In this document: piece by piece, positions 1 to 8,133 of the stretch
Layout of the letters: each line of letters begins with the position of its first letter
Position numbering within the stretch: position 1 is the stretch's first letter
Source of the DNA: an uncultured Eubacterium sp.
Lineage (GTDB): Bacteria > Bacillota > Clostridia > Lachnospirales > Lachnospiraceae
Direction: 5' to 3'
DNA length: 9,927 bases
NCBI GenBank assembly: GCA_910584245.1
Contig: CAJTZF010000034.1
Span: forward strand, 1-9,927
Position numbers and translations under genes: made by a program
The notes under the pieces: model-generated
Told to the model about the DNA's origin: nothing
Databases searched by the model: none
Seen by the model: the letters and a program-made list of their open reading frames with translations, nothing else

Positions 1-33
1 AGCTTAGGCATTCATATCCTTGTAAAAAAAGTG

Positions 34-834
34 TCAACCAATATTGACAATATCAGTAATGTCAGACGGCGCCACACCGGCATCCCTTGCAAGTGAAGTC
101 AAGAGCGCTTTTAATAATACCGGATTCGTATAGCTCATTTTGGTTTGTCCGCTGTTATCATTATCAAATACACCGGAACCATTAATATTTGCCTTGATCG
201 CTATTTTCTCACCTTTTTTGTACTTGTTCTGTCCTTTTCCAAGTCTCTTATTATGTGCCTGGAACAGTTTTTCCCAACCTGTTTCCACCTTCCTGGCTCC
301 CCCCAGCGATGCGATGCTTTTACGGAACATATCTGTAATTATCTTTTCATCAAAATGCTCCGTTTTCCACCAATAACCCGTTCCGTCCCACTGGACGGAC
401 TTTGGATTGTGGCTCCAGACAACCCTTCCCGGTTTGGCCCCTATGCCTCTTCCATATGGCTTATGCTTCGGATAAACCCGTTTATCTTTCCGCACAGTAA
501 CTGCTGCTCTCAATTGTTTTGTTATTTTTTCCCGGCCCTTTTTATAAACCACTTTGCAAGTAATCACCGTCCTTCCCTGTTTTATTCCTATTACGGTCCC
601 TCTTTTTACTTTGGCAATCTTTTTGTTTTTGCTACTCCACAGTACTTTTGCCCCCGCTTGTTTATTTTTCACTGTGAGTTTTCCAGTAATCCCCCGGTCT
701 AGCGTTATACCCGTTTCGCTAAGAGCAGGCCCACCAGCGCTGCGGATTTGGAAACGGAAACTATTTTGCGAAAGTATTCCATAAGGCGCTCGGGATGCCT
801 CCATCCCAATACCGCATACTGCATGGGATCTCAC
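34..834 (-). CDS. DUF362 family protein with N-terminal Big_2 domain, probably frameshifted near its start and cut at its C-terminus
   Basis: The open frame encodes a Big_2 immunoglobulin-like domain (residues about 41-116, with the VLWSSKNKKIAKV strand pattern and a closing AVTV strand). The first part of a DUF362 domain follows (GRGIGAKPGRVVW, DGTGYWW, KKGEKIAIKANINGSG, then ALLTSLARDAGVAPSDIT). DUF362 proteins have no well-established function and usually continue for a few hundred residues. Here the frame stops at TGA 34-36, just where the family normally reads on, so the gene is either broken or continues beyond the window in another frame. The first 40 residues in this frame do not look like a protein start. 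A better start is ATG 780-782 in another frame: MEYFRKIVSVSKSAALVGLL resembles a signal peptide, and a one-base loss between 705 and 740 would connect it to the Big_2 domain. It lies 65 bases downstream of the GH43 gene on the same strand, so a shared operon is likely. Confidence 0.7.
   Translation of the reverse strand: MRSHAVCGIGMEASRAPYGILSQNSFRFQIRSAGGPALSETGITLDRGITGKLTVKNKQAGAKVLWSSKNKKIAKVKRGTVIGIKQGRTVITCKVVYKKGREKITKQLRAAVTVRKDKRVYPKHKPYGRGIGAKPGRVVWSHNPKSVQWDGTGYWWKTEHFDEKIITDMFRKSIASLGGARKVETGWEKLFQAHNKRLGKGQNKYKKGEKIAIKANINGSGVFDNDNSGQTKMSYTNPVLLKALLTSLARDAGVAPSDITDIVNIG
792..829 (-). promoter_or_regulatory. Hairpin-capable leader holding the putative RBS of the DUF362 gene
   Basis: GGGATG (792-797) and CATCCC (802-807) form a perfect 6-bp stem whose loop, on the minus strand, is GAGG, a Shine-Dalgarno-like core. 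The same ATCCCA can instead pair with TGGGAT (824-829), so two exclusive folds are possible. The GAGG is about 15 bases from ATG 782, which is long for a ribosome binding site. A regulatory role is only a suggestion. Confidence 0.25.
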
Positions 835-847
835 TTTGAATTATCTA

Positions 848-1121
848 TTATTTTACTGTCAAATGAATTGCCGCGCTCCTTCCATTAAATGTCTTTGCCG
901 TAACAGATGCCTTTCCCGCCCTTTTTGCTTTTATTTTTCCGTCCCTGTTTACCGCCGCCACCTTTGTATTACTGGAAATATAAGTAATAGTATTACTGGC
1001 CGTATTTTTGGCAATTTAACTTTTACACGGAACGTCTTTCCGCTTTTCAACGTCTTTTTCTTTGCATTTAATACAATCCCGTCGGGCGCTTTGCGAACAG
1101 CGACCTTACAGGACGCCCAAG
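848..1121 (-). pseudogene. Out-of-frame C-terminal part of the GH43 gene (rest of Big_2 no. 1 and all of Big_2 no. 2)
   Basis: Downstream of the early stop of the GH43 frame, the minus strand still encodes protein. One frame reads CKVAVRKAPDGIVLNAKKK and KSGKTFRVKVKLPK, and a second frame then reads NTASNTITYISSNTKVAAV, GKIKAKRAGKASVTAKTF and finally HLTVK before TAA 848-850. Together these are the end of one Big_2 domain and a complete second one. Two single-base changes explain the breaks: an extra base in the G6 run (C6 on the plus strand, 1122-1127) and a missing base in the A5 run at 1005-1009. They compensate, so the final frame equals the initial GH43 frame and the ancestral product would be about 886 residues. 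Confidence 0.75.
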
Positions 1122-3508
1122 CCCCCCGCCCTGGCAGTGATGATAGCGGTTCCTTTTCTCCGGGCAGTAATTTTGCCGTTCTTCACCGTTGCCACGTCCG
1201 TTTTACTGGAAGACCAGGTAACGGTATGTTTTGTTTGGGGAACTATTTTTGCTTTTAAGCGGAAAGTCTCCTTTTCTCCCAGTATCAGTTTCTCTTTGCC
1301 AAGTGTTACATGGGCCGTTTTTTTACTTCCGGATACCGATGCAGACGTCCCGGTGCCCGGCACTGTAGAAGGCTTGTTTGAAACCGTGCTGTCTGGCTCT
1401 GTTCCAGCCGGTGGGGAAAAAGGATCCACGATATTTACTTGAATGAATACGGTATCGTTTCCTTCCATTAGCTCATTTTCATATGTCATTTTTAAAATAG
1501 GGGTACCGTCGGCTGCCCAGTGGACGCGTTTGAGGCGCGCGTGGCGGCACGGATCATTTAGCGGCTCGCTGTTGTAAGAAGACCTTGTTCCATCCCAGCC
1601 GCACATCTGGCTGTTATGGGAAGTTGGCCGCGCATGGTATACAAATATCACATTGCCATCCTGGTCCACCGTAAAGGAATTGTGCCCCGGTCCCTCTTCT
1701 CCGGCCACATCGCGTGAGGTAAGCACCGGATAAGGGTTCTTTGTCCAATTCCCGGCGTCTAACAGATCCGCCCCGCCCTGTGCGCTGCACATGCCGATCG
1801 CGTATTCCGAACCTGTGCCAGAGGCCGAGTAGCACATAAATATTTTCCCATTTTTCTGTAAGACCGTCGGGCCCTCGTTGACACAGTAGCGCACGCGCTC
1901 CCAGCCATAATCGGATTTGCTTATGCGGGTCGCCTCAGAGGTGACCATCCACGGATTTTCCTCGTCTACCGTAGCGATAAACAAGTCAGTGCTTCCTCCC
2001 ATATATGCAGCGGTAGGCTTGCCCGCCCAAATCACGTAGGAAGTACCACTGATCTCATCTTTAAAATATGTCATATCCAGACAGAAGGGCATCTGAAACG
2101 GATCATTTCTGACACCGTCTGCGACACACATCTTATAATCCTTCCACTGAGACGCCTCTGAACCGAATGTGAGCGCTGTCTCATACGGATCCCTGTTTCC
2201 ATCCAGCACAAGGGCGTGGCAGAAAATATTAAATGCGTTGGAAGAATGGCTCTCTGTGAAATATATAACCCAGTTTTCACCCACCCGGTGAATTTCCGGC
2301 GCCCAGATATTTCGAAAACCACGTTTTTCCTCTGATCCGTTATTAATAAATCCCTGACTGCCCGCTTTCCAGACCGTCACCTGGCTTTTTCTGTTTTGCA
2401 AACCCTCCAACGTCTTTGCGCGCCTCAGCACGACGCGGTCGTACTGCTGTGTTCTATCTCCTGTATCAATCGCATCGCCGTCTTCTGGGAAATAGGAACC
2501 GATCATATAATAGTATCCCGTCTTTTCATCAAAAAAGATACACGGGTCAGCCATCCCCTCCACAAATTTTGTTTCATCATAATAAACGGTTTTAGCCGCC
2601 TCGTCGAAATGGTCCTTTTCCTGCTTATTGCTGTTGTCCGGGTCATCCTCAGGCAGATTGCTTCCATTCAATTCTTTCAGTCTATTCAAGTATTTCGGCT
2701 GTATGACATGGCCGGTCAGTGTATAGGAACCAGGTTTTGACAAATCCAGGCTTTTCAGTGCCCCGCTCCAGTCCACGCGGAACTCCTGGGATGAACCGTC
2801 ACTGTATGTGGCATTGACTGTTGCATATCGTTCCTGTAACAACCCCACGATGTCATCACCCATTCTTGCATCTAAGCTTCCCATATTTTCAAATCCGGTA
2901 TTTACGACGGTTCCAAGCTTGTCCGTAATATGCCTGTACTCCTGTTCGGTTAATTGGACTGCGTTTCCAAGCACAATTTTATCATCGGTCTCCAGTATAT
3001 TTTCACCATTTAACATTAATTTGAATCCCGGCTTGTGAAGCCTGGCCGCCGTCCTTCCGTCTGAGGCCACAAGTTCATCGTCATAGTAATTTACGCCGTC
3101 TTGAGAGGTAAATACGTGTACCCCCTTTGAGGAATCCACATCGGATGCCGTAACGATAAACTCACCATCTTCTTTATAAATTTTCGGGTCGGTGACGGCA
3201 AACGTGCCTTTTGTGTTTTTGGAAAAGATCACGCCACCGCCGTTATTTAATACTTCAAACTCTTTTCCATCCCTGCTGGCTGCCATGTAAACGCTTCTCG
3301 TCTCCTGTTCCAGATTATCCGCCTTCTCATAAAAATCTGTTTCGGTAGAATAAACCGTTAAATAATAGCCATTTTCCAAGCTGGTCACCTCCTCAGACGC
3401 CCGGCTGCTTTTTTCGTCCGCCTGTGCCACAGACGACACACCGGCGGCAGGCGCGGTTGCAAAAATTATAGTCGCAGCTAAAAGAGTGGACAAGCCCGCC
3501 TTTAACAT
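1106..3508 (-). CDS. Secreted glycoside hydrolase family 43 enzyme with Big_4 and truncated Big_2 modules
   Basis: This 800-residue protein begins with an N-terminal signal peptide (hydrophobic residues about 4-22, AxA-like end near 30). Residues about 44-150 resemble a few beta-propeller blades of the GH43 type. A Big_4-like Ig domain spans about 180-268, and the GH43 five-bladed catalytic propeller about 306-670. Catalytic candidates are Asp321 (EGMADPC, general base), Asp478 (FCLDMTYF, pKa modulator) and Glu545 (NEGPTVL, general acid). His609 (GPGHNSF) and His625 (HARP) fit the propeller-centre and metal positions of related GH43 enzymes. GH43 enzymes are inverting arabinofuranosidases, xylosidases or arabinanases; which one this is cannot be told. 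A Ser/Thr/Pro/Gly linker (about 696-730) leads to a Big_2 domain that ends early through a frameshift. The start ATG 3508 has AGGAAAGG directly upstream; AAGGAAGG further up could serve a non-ATG start nearby. It follows the GH-A gene by 36 bases. Confidence 0.88.
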   Translation of the reverse strand: MLKAGLSTLLAATIIFATAPAAGVSSVAQADEKSSRASEEVTSLENGYYLTVYSTETDFYEKADNLEQETRSVYMAASRDGKEFEVLNNGGGVIFSKNTKGTFAVTDPKIYKEDGEFIVTASDVDSSKGVHVFTSQDGVNYYDDELVASDGRTAARLHKPGFKLMLNGENILETDDKIVLGNAVQLTEQEYRHITDKLGTVVNTGFENMGSLDARMGDDIVGLLQERYATVNATYSDGSSQEFRVDWSGALKSLDLSKPGSYTLTGHVIQPKYLNRLKELNGSNLPEDDPDNSNKQEKDHFDEAAKTVYYDETKFVEGMADPCIFFDEKTGYYYMIGSYFPEDGDAIDTGDRTQQYDRVVLRRAKTLEGLQNRKSQVTVWKAGSQGFINNGSEEKRGFRNIWAPEIHRVGENWVIYFTESHSSNAFNIFCHALVLDGNRDPYETALTFGSEASQWKDYKMCVADGVRNDPFQMPFCLDMTYFKDEISGTSYVIWAGKPTAAYMGGSTDLFIATVDEENPWMVTSEATRISKSDYGWERVRYCVNEGPTVLQKNGKIFMCYSASGTGSEYAIGMCSAQGGADLLDAGNWTKNPYPVLTSRDVAGEEGPGHNSFTVDQDGNVIFVYHARPTSHNSQMCGWDGTRSSYNSEPLNDPCRHARLKRVHWAADGTPILKMTYENELMEGNDTVFIQVNIVDPFSPPAGTEPDSTVSNKPSTVPGTGTSASVSGSKKTAHVTLGKEKLILGEKETFRLKAKIVPQTKHTVTWSSSKTDVATVKNGKITARRKGTAIITARAGGLGVL

Positions 3509-3544
3509 TCCTTTCCTGCCTATGTTATTTCCTTCCTTTTATCA

Positions 3545-4799
3545 CTATTTTTTTACAATTTTCATCTTTTTTCCTATTTTGTTCTTAAAAAGTTTCCGGT
3601 ATGCATTCAGCTTTTTCGGTGGCACTTTGATTTTTGCGCGTTTCCATATACCGCTAAATGCCTGTTTCCCCACTGAAGTAATCCGGCGGGAGTGTACCGT
3701 CACACTTTTAGCAGTCTGGGCGGCCCGGAATGCCTTTGCTTCAATTTTCGTCACAAAGTAGCTGCGGCCCTTAATTGTTACTTTCTCAGGAATTACGATC
3801 CTTTTTATATTTTTTCGAAGGCTTTTTACGATGGAAACCGCCCGCATCTTAGAGGACGACTTCAATATTTTGTACTGATAATCTCCAACCGTATATTTCT
3901 TTCCTTTTGCGGGAAATGTCTCCGCCGCGCCAGAACCAGAAATATCCGTCTTTTGATTTATAACTGTCTGGCTGTTTATTTGCGCGCCTCCCTGGCCTGG
4001 AGAATTCTGTGTATGCCCGGTATCTCCACCGCTTTCCTCCTCAAAGACAGGCCCCGTTAATGCCGGGTACAGCACAAACCGATCGAAATTAGGCGTATAA
4101 TTTGTCAGCACGCTATAGTCGATATTTTCTGGAATATGTTCAGTCTTTCCTGACTTTAACACGCCATTTGTCCGAATTTTGGAGTTATCGTTATAAATTT
4201 TGATAGCATTTTCCCCTTTTTTCAATGACAGTGTAACCACCTGCGGCTTAAAACTGGCATCGCTGTATGTATTACGAAATACTATCTTTTTCTTTTCACC
4301 GTCATTTACTTGAAATACCGCGTACCGCTCTACCATCTGGAAATTGTAGGAGTGCTTACCGAACAATTCACCGTTTGACTGATATACGACCAGCTTGTAC
4401 TCGCCGTCTTCCGGCACTGAAACATTGATTTGCAGGTTATTTTTGTCCGGCGCTTCTCCCAAATCCACGTACCGAGCCATTCCCGCTACGGTATAGTCCC
4501 CGTCACCCTCTAATATAAGCTCAGAGCCATTTGCCGCCTTGATACCACTTACGTAACTTCCGCCGGAGGAATGTTTCGCCGTCATTTCATCCGTTCCCAG
4601 TTCTGCTTCACCGGAGAGAAAACCGTCCTCAGCTTCTATGTCCGCTATTGGCTTCCTTTCCTCCTCTCCCTTGGCAGCGCCCACCGTTACGGAATCAAGA
4701 CCAATCTCACCTACCGTGTCTATGTCAATAATATTTACGCCCTTTTGTAAGAACACGGTTCTGGATGCATCCACCCAGCCGGCGCCTGTTTCCGAAGCG
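3545..4799 (-). pseudogene. C-terminal segment of the interrupted GH-A enzyme: end of CBM 2, CBM 3, and LRR_5 (BspA-like) tail
   Basis: The frame encodes, in order, the last strands of a CBM6/35-like domain (GAGWVDASRTVFLQKGVN, then IGLDSVTVGAA), a further CBM-like beta-sandwich (from IADIEAEDGFLSG to NFDRFVLYPAL), a Gly/Gln/Asn/Ser-rich linker, and a C-terminal leucine-rich module. That module carries BspA-like repeats (RIVIPEKVTIKGRSYFVTKI, AKAFRAAQTAKSVTV, IKVPPKKLNAYRKLFKNK). The carbohydrate-binding modules probably hold the enzyme on polysaccharide; the basic LRR tail probably mediates attachment to the cell or substrate. It is not an independent gene: no start with an RBS is present, and the frame opens inside a CBM whose first half lies in the preceding frame. 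Its stop is followed in frame by two more stops (TAG-TGA-TAA, 3547-3539). The GH43 start lies 36 bases on. Confidence 0.8.
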
Positions 4800-5211
4800 G
4801 CACCTCACAACGCAAATTGCCCAGGTGGATGGCGTCATTGCCGATATAAATCCTCGCCTTTGCCCGCAACTTGGCCTGATACCTGAGGCTCAGCTTGTAC
4901 ATGCCATTATCTGGTACAACGGCTGTAAACCGAAGCCCGCCGCCGGAAGGAACATCGCTTTTGTGCAGGTTCTCCACATAGGAAATGGAACCGTTTTGCG
5001 CTGTTGTGAGCACAGTGTCCTGCCGCCCAGACAGCGTATTGAAATCTGCCAGCTCTGCTTCGTATATCTGGCTGAATTCCGTATCCCCTTCCTCTGCCCC
5101 GGCGTAGGTCAGATAAATGCAATCAACATTACTTGACGATTTGCTCGCTGCTGTACCACATATTTGTATCTCGTGAATACCCTGGCTCAACGGCAGATAA
5201 GTGGAATACAT
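4735..5211 (-). pseudogene. Middle segment of the interrupted GH-A enzyme: end of CBM 1 and most of CBM 2
   Basis: This frame continues the first CBM6/35-like domain (STYLPLSQGIHEIQI, then VDCIYLTYAG) and starts the second (FSQIYEAELADFNTLSGRQ, then SGGGLRFTAVVPDNGMYKLS and ARIYIGNDAIHLGNL). It ends in a run of unrelated residues (RKQAPAGWMHPEP) produced by a frameshift. Upstream, the neighbouring frame breaks at 5204-5211 (minus-strand CCGGAATG); one more A there would join the two parts directly. Downstream, one extra base within about 4774-4803 would join it to the next segment. The ATG at 5211 has no convincing ribosome binding site and falls inside a domain, so a separate protein is unlikely. 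Confidence 0.78.
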
Positions 5212-6709
5212 TCCGGCCAGCTGTTACTAAGCGTGTTCAGAAGCACGATTTCCTCCGCTATCCTGCCGTCTACGCTCAGCGTATTTTCCGCTGGATAAGG
5301 ATAGTTCCTTTTGGGTGCCTGGGTGTTTACGCCATCCCCGGCAGCATACACCATGTCATATTTGTAATATCCATCCGCTGGAACATCTACCGTCACTGTC
5401 ACGCTGTCTTTTGCCGTTTTAATGCCAGAGACGATTTGCTGATTGGAGCAGGGCACACTGCTTGTTACTTTCCGTATACTTGCGCTGCCCGCCAGACTCC
5501 CGTTTTCCGCCTCATAGACAGCCCGCCAGTTCCCATCTGACAGCCCGCTGCTTTCCTGTTCCGATGCTTTTGTCAGCGTAATGCGGTATGCTGAAAGGGC
5601 ATTTAAGTCCTCCATTGGGACCGTGACAGTACCGTCTGTAACTGGAAGTGCACCCTCCTTGAGAACGTGCGGTTCATCTGCCACACCGTGAAACCCGGTA
5701 TAGTCCGTAGATTCAATTTTTACGTGTATTTTCTCCGCGTCCCGGAACGCGTCTGTGTCCGTCACGCCCGACAAAATAATTTTTCCGTCACCACTCTGTC
5801 CTCCGAAGAGAACGTTGGCACAATTTTTATTTTCATCCAGCGAAGCAGTTCCATAAAAATCACATTTTTCCGCCCCCTCTGCCGTGACTGGAAGATAATT
5901 GCCCGACATATCGCCGTACCATTTGTACAGCCACCAAGCTCCATTTCCCTCATTGGCGTCTGCCGCAAGGCCGTTTAAGTTATTTGAGAGATGCCAGAAT
6001 GGAAGGCAGCCTGACACATTGTACTCCTCCCAAAGACCGATCCAGCATGCCAGATTCCCCGGCGAGGAACAATCCGTGAAATCTGCGTACTCATTAATGA
6101 CAATCTCGTGTTCCTCAAGCCCAAGTTCTTTTTCAAGATTTCTGTAATGCGTGTACTCAGAGTCAAATTTTTTAAACTGGCTTTCCGATAAATCATGCCA
6201 AGAAATGATGTCCGGTACACAGTCGTGCTCTGCGCAGAACTTCATATACGAGGCCATCGTAGAAGGCTGATATGTTGACAGGTTCAGGCCGACGGTCTTT
6301 GGCTCGGATGCGACCCCGTTTTTCCGATAGACGGCCCGCAACGTCTCCACCATATCGAGCCAGAACCAATACATGGCATTCCACCCGGTCACTTTATTTC
6401 CGTCACTGTCGTGGTATGCCCCAATCCAGTTGCTGCCCGGCTCGTTGTACAACACATAGCTTACATCTTCTGCAATACCTGCGTCGATGCACGCCTGTGC
6501 CTCCATTTTTAATATTTTCAAATACTGGTCCGTTCCAGTAAACTCATATCCCCAAAGTGCGTAGTAGTCCGGCACGTAAATCTGCAAGTTTTTTCCGCCT
6601 GCTCTCAAAAATGTTTTTGCGGTTTCCAGCACGTCCCCGTCCGAATGCTGCATGCCGTTCGGCGCCTTTTGCACAGCGGTATTCGCCTTAAGCGGGGTTA
6701 TAAGGGACG
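5187..6709 (-). pseudogene. Catalytic segment of a clan GH-A (GH39-like) glycoside hydrolase, cut off from its N-terminus by an IS element
   Basis: The segment begins with ITPLKANTAVQKAPNGMQHS directly after the target duplication and carries a TIM-barrel hydrolase. Two motifs fit the retaining clan GH-A pair: SYVLYNEPGSNW (acid/base Glu in NEP) and EHEIVINEYADF (nucleophile Glu). The large barrel plus a following beta-sandwich (about NYLPVTAEGAEKCDFYGTAS to AYRITLTKA) resembles GH39-type xylosidase architecture; the exact family is uncertain. After it comes the first CBM6/35-like domain (WRAVYEAENGSLAGSASI, then VDVPADGYYKYDMVYAAG), which runs into a frameshift at about 5204-5211. A translation start at ATG 6674 would make a protein without a signal peptide or the first barrel strand, so an active secreted enzyme is not expected. 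The 5' part lies at 8124-8361. Confidence 0.82.
6700..6709. repeat. Target site duplication, left copy (ATAAGGGACG)
   Basis: The ten bases next to the left end of the insertion sequence are identical to those next to its right end at 8124-8133. Both copies lie in the GH-A gene, and keeping one copy restores its frame. Ten bases fits several IS4-family groups. Confidence 0.93.
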
Positions 6710-6740
6710 CAATGTCGTCAACTTAAGCCGACATTACCCC
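6710..6740. repeat. Left terminal inverted repeat of the IS4-family element
   Basis: The repeat starts CAATGTCGTC and ends GACATTACCCC, and is the exact reverse complement of the right end. Positions 6711-6717 and 6729-6735 are themselves complementary, giving a 7-bp stem. Confidence 0.95.
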
Positions 6741-6838
6741 ATTATACCAACAGGAAAAAATTTAATAAAACACTTGACAAGTACGCCAAAAAATGTTGCC
6801 GCGCAATTGATGATAAACTTTGATTGCGAGGCAGAAAA

Positions 6839-8086
6839 ATGATTAAAAAAAACAGTATTTGTAAGTTAATTAAAAATGTTAAAACTCTTATCACTTCCGA
6901 TGAATTCAGAACAAAACACTGCTTGGAAGATAATGCTTTCACGAGAAACAGAAAATTATCATTTCAGGATATCATTTTCTTTATATTAGGGCTGCCACGC
7001 AAGTCGCTGCCAACTGAATTAGATTTGTTTTTTGAAGAAAAAGAGTTTTCTGTCTCCAAGCAGGCTTTTTCAAAGGCAAGATACAAAATTTCATATCAGG
7101 CGTTTGAAGATATTTTCCAAATGTCAACTGACATTTTTTAATTTACCAGCCATCCAAAAACATGGGACGGGTACCGTATATTTGCCATTGACGGTTCTGA
7201 CATTGCTGTTGCCCATAATAAAAACAATGAGAATGAATTCGGTTTGAAAACGAATAACCACTCCTCTTATCCCATGGCAAGACTGACTGCATTGTATGAC
7301 GTTACAAATGACTTGATTGTGGACGTCCGGTTTACGGGCATATCTATAGGCGAAAGAGAACATGCACACAGGCTCCTTTCATCAGGCGCCTTGACAAACG
7401 ACAGAAATTACAAAAATCTAATCATATTTGACCGGGGATATCCGTCAAGGGCGCTGATACATGAACTTGAGGATAAAGGATTGTCTTATTTGATTCGCTG
7501 TTCCCATTCTTTTCTTTCGTGCGTCAACGGATGTCCTGACGGCGGCCATACCGTAACGGACATTTACAAAGGACGCGCAACTCAGATTCGCGTTATAAAA
7601 GACACTTCGGGCGAAGAGCCGCATATATTTGTCAGCAATCTTTTTGAAGAGCGTCAAGATGCTTCATACCATCAAAGCCTGTATCACAGAAGATGGGAAA
7701 TTGAAACGAAATACGGCGAGCTTAAAACGAAAATGCGGTTAGAAAACTTTTCGGGGAAAAATCCGCAGGCAATCCGTCAGGATTTGTATGCAACTTTATT
7801 CATATCGAACTTATCTGCGCTGATGAAGTCATCTGCCGAGGAAGAAATGGAAGAAAAACTAACCAGCGGAAAGCATAAATACCAGCTAAACAGAAGCTAC
7901 ATTATAGGCGTCGTTTCCCGATATGTGAAAAGTCTGCTGACCGTTCCGAATTATAAAAAGCAGCTTGCGGCACTTATAACTCGAATTCAAAGAATGAGGT
8001 CAATCATTCGTCCTGATAGGCACTTCAAAAGGATATCTGGACATCACGGAACAACAAATGGGTTTTACATACGGGTAAATCTGTAG
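6839..8086 (+). pseudogene. IS4-family DDE transposase with one in-frame nonsense codon (TAA 7139-7141)
   Basis: The gene starts at ATG 6839, seven bases after GAGG, and would encode 415 residues, normal for IS4-family transposases. Catalytic motifs are all present after the stop: first Asp in RIFAIDGSDIAV (about 7184-7219), second Asp in LIIFDRGYPS (about 7420-7449), and the Glu in YHRRWEIETKYGELK. That last motif is an exact Y-(2)-R-(3)-E-(6)-K signature of the IS4 family. The N-terminal part (6839-7138) holds the DNA-binding region (KKNSICKLIKNVKTLITS, then FQDIIFFILGLPRKS, SKQAFSKARYKISYQAFEDI). The two parts are in the same reading frame, so one base substitution would repair the gene. 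ATG 7244 could restart translation but would lose the first catalytic Asp. Without stop-codon readthrough no active enzyme is expected. Confidence 0.88.
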
Positions 8087-8092
8087 TACATA

Positions 8093-8123
8093 GGGGTAAT
8101 GTCGGCTTAAGTTGACGACATTG
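8093..8123. repeat. Right terminal inverted repeat of the IS4-family element
   Basis: Exact reverse complement of 6710-6740. It begins seven bases after the transposase stop codon, typical of compact insertion sequences. Confidence 0.95.
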
Positions 8124-8133
8124 ATAAGGGACG
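8124..8133. repeat. Target site duplication, right copy (ATAAGGGACG)
   Basis: Identical to 6700-6709. On the minus strand it encodes the end of the ...PASSLI sequence where the GH-A protein is interrupted. Confidence 0.93.

Larger units (their letters stand above)
6710..8123 (+). mobile_element. IS4-family insertion sequence, 1414 bp, inserted in the GH-A hydrolase gene
   Basis: Both ends carry a perfect 31-bp terminal inverted repeat (6710-6740 and 8093-8123), flanked by a 10-bp direct target duplication. One DDE transposase gene fills the interior and matches the IS4-family signature. Perfect ends and an unmutated target duplication suggest a recent insertion. Each terminal repeat also contains an internal hairpin: AATGTCG pairs with CGACATT around an 11-base loop that includes CTTAAG. 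The transposase reads on the plus strand, against the host gene. The copy carries one nonsense codon in its transposase, so it may be immobile by itself. Confidence 0.95.

Noticed and set aside
145..702. Open 185-codon plus-strand frame.
   Set aside because: It is the antisense of the Big_2-DUF362 gene, with an unnatural composition rich in Phe, Pro and Ser, and no family resemblance.
3539..3547. Three consecutive in-frame stops, TAG-TGA-TAA, at the end of the GH-A gene.
   Set aside because: Unusual looking but explained by an AT-rich gene end; no sign of readthrough product, since the GH43 gene begins in another frame with its own ribosome binding site.
7131..7145. T6 run next to TTA in the transposase, similar to a slippery site for programmed -1 frameshifting.
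   Set aside because: The sequence before and after the TAA is in the same frame, and the catalytic motifs are read in that frame, so a -1 shift would leave rather than reach the catalytic domain.
7244..8086. Transposase C-terminal part as an independent 280-residue gene.
   Set aside because: It lacks the first catalytic Asp, its ATG has no ribosome binding site, and the coding sequence continues in frame upstream to 7142.
8000..8123. Minus-strand coding frame continuing from the hydrolase 5' fragment into the IS.
   Set aside because: The residues after the target duplication (NVVNLSRHYPYVLQIYPY) come from the IS end, so they are a fusion tail and not part of either protein.
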